Both the position numbers and the translations under genes were made by a program. Of a DNA stretch of 64,000 bases, positions 8,418-15,830 are shown one piece after another. Position 1 is the first letter of the stretch; each line of letters opens with the position of its first letter. Origin of the DNA: an uncultured Collinsella sp. (GTDB lineage: Bacteria > Actinomycetota > Coriobacteriia > Coriobacteriales > Coriobacteriaceae); assembly GCA_934667065.1 (NCBI GenBank), contig CAKULD010000010.1:1-64000 (forward strand), given 5' to 3'. The notes beneath the pieces are model-generated. The model did not search any database, was not told where the DNA came from, and worked only from the letters and a program-made list of their open reading frames with translations.

Positions 8418-8678
8418 TTATTTAGCGCGCTCGACGACCTCGATGAGGCGCCAACGCTTCATCTTGGACATAGGACGGGTCTCCATAACGCGGACGGTGT
8501 CGCCCACGCCAGCCGTGCACTCCTCGTCGTGAGCGTGCAGCTTCTTGGAGCTGGTCATCATCTTGCCGTACTTGGGGTGACGCTTGCGCTCGGTGATGGT
8601 GACAACGATGGTCTTGGCACCGGAGACGGAGGTAACGACACCCGTACGGACCTTACGCGTGTTACGCGAATCAGTCAT
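8418..8678 (-). CDS. rpsQ: 30S ribosomal protein S17
   Basis: The 86-residue protein shows RKVRTGVVTSVSGAKTIVV near the start and the S17 signature VRVMETRPMSKMKRWRLIEVV at the end. It is a primary 16S rRNA binding protein of the 30S body. It follows rpmC by 16 bases in the usual order L16-L29-S17. Confidence 0.97.
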   Translation of the reverse strand: MTDSRNTRKVRTGVVTSVSGAKTIVVTITERKRHPKYGKMMTSSKKLHAHDEECTAGVGDTVRVMETRPMSKMKRWRLIEVVERAK

Positions 8679-8694
8679 GTTCTCTCCTTAGGTC

Positions 8695-8909
8695 CTACTC
8701 GGCGACAGCGGACTTCTCCGCTGCAATCTCGCGGGCGCGCTGCTCCGTGAGGACACGAGCGATGTCCTTCTTCACGGTGTTGACGCGAGCGGTGTTGTCC
8801 AGCTGGCTGGTGGCCATCTGGAAACGAAGGTTAAAGAGCTCGGCGCGCATTTCCTTCAGCTTCTCAACGAGCTGAGCGTCCGAGAGCTCACGAATCTCTG
8901 CGGGCTTCA

Positions 8910-8910
<1 letters not shown>
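8695..8910 (-). CDS. rpmC: 50S ribosomal protein L29
   Basis: The 71-residue protein starts MKPAEIRELSDAQLVEKLKE and contains LFNLRFQMATSQLDNT, the conserved L29 core. The start ATG overlaps the last base of the rplP stop codon (TAATG), so the two are probably translationally coupled. L29 lies at the peptide exit tunnel. Confidence 0.97.
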
Positions 8911-9412
<502 letters not shown>

Positions 9413-9413
<1 letters not shown>

Positions 9414-10123
9414 TACTGACCCCTCCTCTCGGAGTTACGACGACGAGGACGGGAAGAGCCCTCGAGTGCAGGGTTGGGAACAGGCTGGCCCGGGAGCTTC
9501 TCGCCCAGGTAGATCCAGACCTTCACGCCGCAAGCGCCCATGGTGGTGCTGGCGACAGCCGTGCCGTAGTCGATCTTGGCACGGAGGGTGTGCAGAGGCA
9601 CGCGACCCTCACGGTACCACTCACGACGGCCCATCTCGGCACCGCCGAGACGACCGGAGCACTGGATACGGATGCCCTTGGCGCCGGCCTTGCGGGCGGA
9701 CTGGACAGCCTTGCGCATAGCGCGACGGAAGGCAACGCGGCCCTCGAGCTGCTCGGCGATAGACTGAGCAACGAGGTTGGCGTCGAGCTCGGGGCGCTTG
9801 ATCTCAACAACGTCGACGGAGAGCTGGCCCTTGGAGACGCCAGCGACCTTCTCGAGCTCGGTGCGGAGGGTATCGATCTCGGCACCCTTCTTACCGATGA
9901 CAACGCCGGGGCGAGCGGTGAGGATGATGACCTTCACCTTGTCGCCAGCGCGCTCGATCTCGACGCGGGAGACAGCTGCGCGGGAAAGACGCTTCTCGAG
10001 GTACTTGCGGATCTCAAGATCGTTACCGAGGGTCTTAGCGTAATCCTTCTCTGCGAACCAGCGGGAGCGCCAGTTCTCGGTGATGCCAAGACGGAAGCCG
10101 GTGGGGTAGACTTTCTGACCCAT
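9413..10123 (-). CDS. rpsC: 30S ribosomal protein S3
   Basis: The 236-residue protein has the N-terminal GQKVYPTGFRLGITENWRS, the KH RNA-binding domain (RPGVVIGKKGAEIDTLR) and the C-terminal S3 domain with GRLGGAEMGRREWYREGRVP. It forms part of the mRNA entry channel and helicase of the 30S subunit. The basic tail (SRPRRRNSERRGQ) is typical of actinobacteria. It follows rplV by 6 bases. Confidence 0.98.
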
Positions 10124-10129
10124 ACAGCT

Positions 10130-10501
10130 TTACGCCTCCTTTCGAGGAGCAACGACGACGGTGATGTGGGAAGTACGCTTCAGAATGCGAGAAGCGGAAC
10201 CCTTGGCGCGGGGACGGATGCGCTTAAGCGTCGGACCCTCGTCAACATAGGCAGCGGCGACAACCAGGTTGTCAGCACGCAGACCGTTGTTGTTCTCGGC
10301 GTTCGCAACGGCGGAACGGAGAACCTTCTCGACATCCACGGCGACGGCGCGGTCGCAGAAGTGGAGGATGTCGAAGGCCTGAGCGACAGGCTTGCGGCGG
10401 ATCAGATCGACCACCAGGCGGGCCTTGCTGGGGGAAACACGCACGTATTTAGCGACGGCGCGAACCTCGGTGGCCTCAGTTTCAATAGACTTAGTTGCCA
10501 T
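10130..10501 (-). CDS. rplV: 50S ribosomal protein L22
   Basis: The 123-residue protein carries the L22 features AVAKYVRVSPSKARLVVDLIR and AYVDEGPTLKRIRPRAKGSA. The latter is the beta-hairpin loop that lines the peptide exit tunnel and is the usual site of macrolide-resistance changes; I see no insertion or deletion in it. Confidence 0.98.
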   Translation of the reverse strand: MATKSIETEATEVRAVAKYVRVSPSKARLVVDLIRRKPVAQAFDILHFCDRAVAVDVEKVLRSAVANAENNNGLRADNLVVAAAYVDEGPTLKRIRPRAKGSASRILKRTSHITVVVAPRKEA

Positions 10502-10515
10502 TTACGGTTAACCCC

Positions 10516-10776
10516 CTATTTGGCCTTGTGGCCACGGAACGTACGAGTCGGCGCGAACTCGCCGAGCTTGTGACCAACCATGGACTCGGTAACATACACG
10601 GGCACATGCTTGCGGCCGTCGTGGACGGCGATGGTATGACCAACCATCTCGGGGAAGATGGTGGACGCGCGGGACCAGGTCTTCACGACGTCCTTCTTGC
10701 CAGCCTCGTTCATCGCGGTGATACGCGAGAGAAGGCGAGTCTCCACGAACGGGCCCTTTTTGAGACTTCTGCTCAT
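10516..10776 (-). CDS. rpsS: 30S ribosomal protein S19
   Basis: The 86-residue protein opens MSRSLKKGPFVETRLLSR and contains IAVHDGRKHVPVYVTESMVG and LGEFAPTRTFRGH, all conserved in S19. It binds the 30S head with S13. It lies 32 bases after rplB and 14 bases before rplV. Confidence 0.98.
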   Translation of the reverse strand: MSRSLKKGPFVETRLLSRITAMNEAGKKDVVKTWSRASTIFPEMVGHTIAVHDGRKHVPVYVTESMVGHKLGEFAPTRTFRGHKAK

Positions 10777-10808
10777 AAGTGCTTTCTCCTAAAACTCGGT
10801 ATCCGAAA

Positions 10809-11639
10809 TTACTTCTTACGGCGACGAATGATGTGCTGGTTCGAGACCTTCTTCTTCTTGCGCGTACGAAGGCCCTTCGTCGGCTTACCCCAGGGGGTAA
10901 CGGAGGGACGACCAGAAGTGTGGTTCTTGCCCTCGCCACCGCCGTGCGGGTGGTCGACAGGGTTCATGACGGTACCGCGGACGGTCGGGCGCACGTTCAT
11001 GTGACGCTTACGGCCGGCCTTGCCGATGACGATGTTGGAGTGATCGGCGTTGCCGACCTCACCGACGGTAGCGCGGCAGGTAACGAGGATGCGGCGCATC
11101 TCGGAGGAAGGCATACGGACGATAGCGTACTTGCCCTCCTTACCCATCAGCTGGCAGGAGTTACCGGCGGAACGGGCGATAGCGGCGCCCTTACCCGGCT
11201 GGAACTCGACGGCGTGGATGAGCGTACCGACGGGGATGTCGGCGAGGGGCAGAGCGTTGCCCGGCTTGATGTCGGCGTCAGAACCGGACATGATGGTCTG
11301 ACCGACCTCGAGGCCCTTGGGGGCCAGGATGTAGCGCTTCTCACCGTCAGCGTAGTGCAGCAGAGCGATGCGAGCGGAACGGTTCGGATCGTACTCGATC
11401 GTGGCAACCTTGGCGGGCACGCCGTCCTTGTTGCGCTTGAAGTCGATGACACGATAACGACGCTTCACGCCGCCGCCCTGGTGGCGGGTGGTGATGCGGC
11501 CGTTGTTGTTACGACCGGCCTTCTTGGGCAGGGGCTCGAGAAGAGACTTCTCGGGCTTGGTGCAGGTGATCTCGGAGAAATCGGAGATCGTCTGCCAACG
11601 CCTACCAGCGGAGGTCGGCTTAAGGTGCTTTACAGCCAT
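10809..11639 (-). CDS. rplB: 50S ribosomal protein L2
   Basis: The 276-residue protein is full length. MAVKHLKPTSAGRRWQTIS is the normal start, and GTVMNPVDHPHGGGEGKNHT contains the conserved histidine needed for peptidyl transferase support. The start is the ATG at 11639; an in-frame extension to 11714 has no homology. Unlike the tight spacing elsewhere, 179 bases separate it from rplW. That gap holds hairpins and a promoter-like motif shared with the L3 leader, so rplB may also be transcribed separately. Confidence 0.98.
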   Translation of the reverse strand: MAVKHLKPTSAGRRWQTISDFSEITCTKPEKSLLEPLPKKAGRNNNGRITTRHQGGGVKRRYRVIDFKRNKDGVPAKVATIEYDPNRSARIALLHYADGEKRYILAPKGLEVGQTIMSGSDADIKPGNALPLADIPVGTLIHAVEFQPGKGAAIARSAGNSCQLMGKEGKYAIVRMPSSEMRRILVTCRATVGEVGNADHSNIVIGKAGRKRHMNVRPTVRGTVMNPVDHPHGGGEGKNHTSGRPSVTPWGKPTKGLRTRKKKKVSNQHIIRRRKK

Positions 11640-11669
11640 TACAATCCCTTTCAATAGGAATCCGTTAGC

Positions 11670-11710
11670 CATCGCAGACAGGGATTCGAGGTTCTGCCTC
11701 GGGTGCGATG
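11670..11710 (-). promoter_or_regulatory. Hairpin in the rplB leader
   Basis: CATCGCA (11670-11676) pairs with TGCGATG (11704-11710), and CGAGG with CCTCG pair inside. It lies between the promoter-like motif and the rplB start and could be part of a structured leader of L2. Confidence 0.5.
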
Positions 11711-11719
11711 ACACCGGAC

Positions 11720-11743
11720 GTATACACGGTTCCGGGCGTGTCC
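11720..11743 (-). promoter_or_regulatory. Promoter-like motif shared by rplB and rplC leaders
   Basis: Read on the plus strand, a 24-base block beginning GTATACACGG and ending GGGCGTGTCC matches the block at 13585-13608 in the rplC leader at 21 of 24 positions. The minus-strand reading contains GTGTATAC, which could serve as a -10 region. It lies about 80 bases before the rplB start codon. Confidence 0.55.
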
Positions 11744-11764
11744 ATTTAATATGCCCAAAACCTT

Positions 11765-11800
11765 GAGCTCTCGCCTCCCCTAATTGGGAGGCATGAGCTC
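11765..11800 (-). terminator. Terminator- or attenuator-like hairpin after rplW
   Basis: GAGCTC and GCCTCCC pair with GGGAGGC and GAGCTC around a short loop. On the minus strand it is followed by AAGGTTTTGGG, a weak T-rich stretch. It probably dampens read-through from L23 into L2 rather than ending transcription fully. Confidence 0.5.
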
Positions 11801-11818
11801 ACTCAACAGCAGCGAGTC

Positions 11819-12106
11819 TTAGGCCTGGTTGCCAAAGACCTCGATGGTGTCGCCCTCGGCCAGCGTGACGATGGCCTTCTTCCAAGAACGGGTCTTGCCG
11901 GCGACATAGCGCACGCGCTTGGTCTTGGGCTTGACCGTCAGGGTGTTCACGCGAACGACCTTGACGCCGAAGATCTCCTCGACAGCGTCCTTGATCTGAT
12001 ACTTGTTAGCATCCTTGGCGACCTCGAACGTGTACTTGTTCAGCTCCATGCCGGAGAAGGAACGCTCGGACACGATCGGACGGATGATGATCTCGTGGGC
12101 GGTCAT
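11819..12106 (-). CDS. rplW: 50S ribosomal protein L23
   Basis: The 95-residue protein has MTAHEIIIRPIVSERSF, NKYTFEVAKDANKYQIKDAV and VNTLTVKPKTKRV, all typical of L23. It sits at the tunnel exit, where trigger factor and SRP dock. Its start follows directly on the rplD stop codon with no gap, implying translational coupling. Confidence 0.97.
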   Translation of the reverse strand: MTAHEIIIRPIVSERSFSGMELNKYTFEVAKDANKYQIKDAVEEIFGVKVVRVNTLTVKPKTKRVRYVAGKTRSWKKAIVTLAEGDTIEVFGNQA

Positions 12107-12733
12107 TTATGCAAGCACCTCCCCGAAGTGAGCGGCGATGTCGGCGGGCATCAGCACAGCGTTGTTGTTGACGAGATCGTAGGTGTTGGCCTCGTCGGCG
12201 GTGATGATGAACGTCTTGGGAATGTTGCGGAACGACAGGTAGGCGTTGACGTCCTCATCGCGAACGATGATGGTCAGACGCTTGCCCTCAAGGCCGAGAG
12301 CCTTGAGCATGGCAACGGCAGCCTTGGTGGAAGGCTTCTCGAAGCCGTAGTCGTCGACGAGCACGAGCTCGCCATCGGCCAGCTTGGCGGACAGCGCGGA
12401 GCGCATAGCCAGCTTGACCTCCTTGTTGTTCATACGCTTAGCGTAGGAACGGGGCTTGGGGGCGAAGACAACGCCACCGTGACGCCACTGGGCAGCACGG
12501 ATGGAACCCTGGCGGGCACGGCCGGTGCCCTTCTGACGCCAAGGCTTCTTGCCGCCACCGGAAACCTCAGAGCGACCCTTAGCAGACTGGGTGCCCTGAC
12601 GCCAAGAGGCCATCTGGCACTTGACGATGTGGTGCATAACGTGGATGTTCGGCTCGATGCCGTACACCTCAGCGGCGAGCTCGGCCTCGGCGACCTTCTT
12701 GCCCTCGCTGTTCTTTACTTCAAACTTTGCCAT
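12107..12733 (-). CDS. rplD: 50S ribosomal protein L4
   Basis: The 208-residue protein shows the L4 loop motif GTQSAKGRSEVSGGGKKPWRQ followed by KGTGRARQGSIR, which reaches into the exit tunnel. In some bacteria L4 also represses its own operon by binding the leader RNA; whether that happens here cannot be told, although the L3 leader can fold. It lies 46 bases after rplC. Confidence 0.98.
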   Translation of the reverse strand: MAKFEVKNSEGKKVAEAELAAEVYGIEPNIHVMHHIVKCQMASWRQGTQSAKGRSEVSGGGKKPWRQKGTGRARQGSIRAAQWRHGGVVFAPKPRSYAKRMNNKEVKLAMRSALSAKLADGELVLVDDYGFEKPSTKAAVAMLKALGLEGKRLTIIVRDEDVNAYLSFRNIPKTFIITADEANTYDLVNNNAVLMPADIAAHFGEVLA

Positions 12734-12779
12734 TTAAGTGTTCTCCTTGGTATGACGCTGGGCTAAATGGGCTGGGCCC

Positions 12780-13391
12780 TTAGGCCATACGGATGGCGAC
12801 GAGACCATTCTTGGCACCCGGGACAGCGCCCTTGACCAAGATGAGGTTCTGCTCGGCATCGATGCGGACAACGGAAAGGTTCTTGACGGTAACGCGCTCG
12901 TTACCCATGTGACCGGCCATCTTGACGCCCTTGAGGACGCGCGCAGGATAGGCGCACTGACCGATAGAACCGGGGTGACGCTGGAAGTGAGAACCATGCG
13001 TCATAGGACCGCGGCGCTGACCCCAGCGCTTGATGCGACCCTGGAAGCCCTTACCCTTGGAGGTACCGATGACGTCGACCTTCTCGACATCAGCGAAATC
13101 GGCGACGGTGACGACCTCGCCGACCTTGTGCTCCTCGCCGTTCTCGACGCGGACCTCACGAAGGAAGCGGACAGGCTCGACGCCAGCCTTAGCGAAGTGA
13201 CCAGCCATGGGCTTGTTCACGTTCTTGGCCTTGATGTCGCCGAAACCGATCTGGACGGCGTCATAGCCGTCGGTTGCCTGAGTTTTAACCTGCGAGACAG
13301 CGCAGGGGCCAGCCTGGATGACCGTGACGGGAACGACGTTGTCGTTCTCGTCCCAAACCTGGGTCATGCCAATCTTGCGGCCGAGAATCAT
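12780..13391 (-). CDS. rplC: 50S ribosomal protein L3
   Basis: The protein (203 residues from this start) begins MILGRKIGMTQVWDENDN and contains MTHGSHFQRHPGSIGQ, the conserved L3 tip that approaches the peptidyl transferase centre. A TTG three codons upstream (13400) is an alternative start giving MISMILG, which matches many L3 N-termini; neither has a strong ribosome binding site. It is the first gene of this operon because rpsJ, normally directly upstream, lies about 14 kb away. Confidence 0.96.
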   Translation of the reverse strand: MILGRKIGMTQVWDENDNVVPVTVIQAGPCAVSQVKTQATDGYDAVQIGFGDIKAKNVNKPMAGHFAKAGVEPVRFLREVRVENGEEHKVGEVVTVADFADVEKVDVIGTSKGKGFQGRIKRWGQRRGPMTHGSHFQRHPGSIGQCAYPARVLKGVKMAGHMGNERVTVKNLSVVRIDAEQNLILVKGAVPGAKNGLVAIRMA

Positions 13392-13419
13392 GCTGATCAA
13401 GATATGATCCCAACTCTCG

Positions 13420-13473
13420 CGTGGTCTTGGGACAATGCGTACACCACCGAGCGTACGCCCCTAGAGGACCACT
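13420..13473 (-). promoter_or_regulatory. Possible structured leader before rplC
   Basis: Nested helices can form in the 5' leader: GTGGTC (13421-13426) with GACCAC (13467-13472), GGG (13429-13431) with CCC nearby, and GCGTAC (13437-13442) with GTACGC (13453-13458). The position, 30-80 bases before the L3 start, is where ribosomal protein autoregulatory leaders occur. It matches no leader family that I recognise. Confidence 0.45.
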
Positions 13474-13583
13474 ACTTACACGACGTGCTCCCCAGCCTTG
13501 TATTGCGTCCGGACTACCTGACAACCCTATTAAGCAGGCATTTTGTCCAGCCAGAATACTCCCCTGGTTACACACAGCTGTTT

Positions 13584-13608
13584 AGTATACACGGCTGCGG
13601 GCGTATCC
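13584..13608 (-). promoter_or_regulatory. rplC promoter candidate with conserved 24-base block
   Basis: TATACT on the minus strand (13584-13589) is a good -10 hexamer about 190 bases before rplC. It is embedded in a 24-base block (13585-13608) that recurs before rplB and, in its CGGGCGTATCC part, before rpsL. The -35 hexamer at the standard distance is poor (CGATGG), so activator help or another start is possible. Confidence 0.55.
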
Positions 13609-13661
13609 ATCGAGATTCATATTTCACTCACATTGTTTACGCAGGTAAAGTGCGTGGATGG

Positions 13662-13812
13662 CTCCCGAGCACGGCGGAGGGCCGGAGAAATATATTAAGG
13701 TCCCTGCTCTACAGTCCTGCGCAAGACGGAGAGCACATTAAGTGCTCTCCTTTGCGTGCGGAACTCGCGATGACCTTAATATATTTCTCCGGCCCTCCGC
13801 CGTGCTCGGGAG
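13662..13812. repeat. Long palindrome A upstream of the L3 operon
   Basis: The arms 13662-13702 and 13772-13812 are perfect reverse complements over 41 bases. The 69-base centre contains a second stem, GGAGAGCAC and GTGCTCTCC around an ATTAA loop, and the conserved words AGTCCTG and GTGCGGAACT. The centre is almost identical to that of the element at 30951-31091 and related to that at 44354-44489, whereas the arms differ. It fills much of the gap between the phosphatase gene and the L3 promoter. No T-run follows either arm. Confidence 0.95.
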
Positions 13813-13849
13813 ACGACACGTTGATGTCTGCTTAACTCTGCTCGCTCAG

Positions 13850-14476
13850 CTAATTACTTTGTTGAGGATCGATGATTTGCTGCAAGATGAACTTGGATTG
13901 GGGCGCGTCGTCTTCTTCTCCCGACTTTTCCTCGTCAAAATCGAAAATCATGATGGCGCAGTTGGGGAGTTTTGTTGGGAGCCCGAAGCCCTCTGGGGCT
14001 GTAGCCTTGATGAATTGGCGGCTGGCGCTGCCGTGGCTTACTGCTAGTAGGGTTTCGACGTTCTCGGCGCTTATGAGATTGGTGAGGGTTTCTACCATGC
14101 GTTTTTGCAGAGCTTGGCTTCCCTCTCCTCCAAAGGGGACTAGATCCTCGCCGGGTTCCCAAACGTCGGTGGGCAGGGCGTCGTGGGGGCCTTCTTCGAA
14201 CGATCCGTAGCAGCGCTCGATGATGCCTTCGCAGGGCTCGACTGCTGTGTCCGGGCCGAGGAGCTCGCATGCGACGAGCCGAGCCGTGTCCATGGCTCGG
14301 CCTAAGGGCGAAGAGACCACTTTGTCGGGGACGACGCCGTGGGCTTTGAGCCATGCGGCTGCCATTCCCGCTTGCTTGCGGCCCAGATCGGTCAACGGAG
14401 AATCGCAGCGGCCCTGGACGAGCTTTTTAACGTTGAATTCTGTCTGACCGTGGCGGAGTAGATATAGACGCTTCAT
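13850..14476 (-). CDS. Histidine phosphatase (phosphoglycerate mutase-like) family protein
   Basis: The 208-residue protein begins MKRLYLLRHGQTEFNVKKLVQGRCDSPLTDLG, the RHG motif with the phospho-acceptor histidine. The second catalytic histidine is in LAVSHGSASRQF. The broad superfamily includes phosphoglycerate mutases, alpha-ribazole phosphatases and other phosphatases, and the substrate cannot be told. Its codons (CTA, ATA, GGA, ACA) are less GC-biased than those of neighbours, especially toward the 3' end beside the long palindrome. The terminal region is acidic (FDEEKSGEEDD). Confidence 0.88.
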   Translation of the reverse strand: MKRLYLLRHGQTEFNVKKLVQGRCDSPLTDLGRKQAGMAAAWLKAHGVVPDKVVSSPLGRAMDTARLVACELLGPDTAVEPCEGIIERCYGSFEEGPHDALPTDVWEPGEDLVPFGGEGSQALQKRMVETLTNLISAENVETLLAVSHGSASRQFIKATAPEGFGLPTKLPNCAIMIFDFDEEKSGEEDDAPQSKFILQQIIDPQQSN

Positions 14477-14515
14477 GCTCTCCCCTTCTGTATAACTTGC
14501 TTTGCTGGCACAGCC

Positions 14516-15670
14516 CTACTCGTGGGTATGGCCTACGTAGTCTTCGTCGATCGTGATCTTGGCAATCGACTTGGGATATTCGGATTCGACACGTTTCGCC
14601 AACGCGCGCTTTAGGTCCTCGGCGTTCATCGTCAAATCCGAGGGTCGCACGCAGTCAAAGATCACGTTGGTGTGCGTAGGACCCGGCACACAGCGTAGGT
14701 CGTGAACCGAAAGGCGGTTATCGATCTGTTGGGCCATGGCGTTGATGCGCAAGCGCATGCTCGCCACCTTGGGGTCGTCGGTCACGATGGGGTCGTAGTG
14801 GAGCGTGACGATCATGCCGCCTTCGTTCCTAAATGCCTGCTCAATGTTGTCGAGCGTGTCGTGGCTTTCCAGCGGGTCGGCTTCTGCCGCCATCTCGGCG
14901 TGAGCGCTTGCGAACGTTCTGCCCGGGCCGTAGTCGTGAACCATCAGGTCGTGCACGCCCAAAACGCCGGGGTAGCTCATGATCTTGCTGCGAATATGCT
15001 CAACGAGCTTGGGGTCGGGCGCCTGACCCAAAAGCGGGCTCACCGTATCTTGGATAAGCTCAAAGCCGCTCCAGCCAATATAGGCGCCAACGGCGAGTCC
15101 AACCCAGGCATCGAGGTTGATGCCCGTCACCTGCGAGACGATCGCGCATGCCAGAACGGCGCCCGTGGCAAGGACATCGTTCTTGGAATCCTGGGCGGTC
15201 GCATGCAGCGTCTCGGACTCAATACGGTCGCCTAACTTTTGGTTGAGCGCCGCCATCCACAGCTTAACGACCATCGAAAGCACCAGAACCGCCACCAGGG
15301 CAAGCGAGAACTCGACAGGCTCGGGGTGGACGATGCGCTCCACCGAGGACTTCACCAGCTCAACGCCGATGAGCAGTACGAGCGCCGCCACGACCAGACC
15401 GGAGAGATACTCGTAGCGACCGTGGCCGTAGGGGTGCTCGGGGTCTGCCGGCTTGCTCGCCAGCTTAAAGCCCAGGACGCTCACGATATTCGAGCTGGCA
15501 TCGGACAGGTTGTTCATGGCGTCCGCCACGATCGAGACCGATCCCGACACCACGCCGATGGCACCCTTTGCAGCACAAAGCGCCACATTGGCAACGATGC
15601 ACACCATGCCCGTCAGCGTGCCCACGCGAGCACGATTGCCCTGCGCGCGCTTAACAATCCATTCGACCAT
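14516..15670 (-). CDS. Cation diffusion facilitator (CDF) metal efflux transporter
   Basis: The protein (384 residues) has the CDF layout. About six membrane segments fill the first 210 residues, with metal-site residues in SIVADAMNNLSDASSN, DPEHPYGHGRYEYLSG and ATAQDSKNDVLATG, followed by a cytosolic C-terminal domain with GVLGVHDLMVHDYGPG. Such carriers export Zn, Fe or Mn in exchange for protons. The start ATG at 15670 is preceded by GGGGCGG; the frame extends 17 codons further, but an AT-rich promoter-like stretch (TATATAAG) lies in that part. It appears monocistronic. Confidence 0.9.
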   Translation of the reverse strand: MVEWIVKRAQGNRARVGTLTGMVCIVANVALCAAKGAIGVVSGSVSIVADAMNNLSDASSNIVSVLGFKLASKPADPEHPYGHGRYEYLSGLVVAALVLLIGVELVKSSVERIVHPEPVEFSLALVAVLVLSMVVKLWMAALNQKLGDRIESETLHATAQDSKNDVLATGAVLACAIVSQVTGINLDAWVGLAVGAYIGWSGFELIQDTVSPLLGQAPDPKLVEHIRSKIMSYPGVLGVHDLMVHDYGPGRTFASAHAEMAAEADPLESHDTLDNIEQAFRNEGGMIVTLHYDPIVTDDPKVASMRLRINAMAQQIDNRLSVHDLRCVPGPTHTNVIFDCVRPSDLTMNAEDLKRALAKRVESEYPKSIAKITIDEDYVGHTHE

Positions 15671-15756
15671 CTTTATCCGCCCCACGTCCAACTTATATAA
15701 ACTTATATATCTATTGCTCAAACGGATTGTAGTGTAGCCACTTTGTCCTCCAGATA

Positions 15757-15791
15757 TAAAAAAGGCTGCAACCCACAGGGGCTGCAGCCTT
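15757..15791 (-). terminator. Intrinsic terminator after the PTS EIIC gene
   Basis: On the minus strand, AAGGCTGCAGCCCC pairs with GGGTTGCAGCCTT and is followed by a T-run. Confidence 0.88.
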
Positions 15792-15830
15792 GAAATGCGA
15801 AACGCGGGACTGTCCCTTTATCGCGTCGAT

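Noticed and set aside
13662..13812. Intrinsic terminator of the phosphatase gene
   Set aside because: Neither side has a T-run and the stem is far longer than a terminator needs; the same core occurs before two other operons rather than being tied to gene ends.
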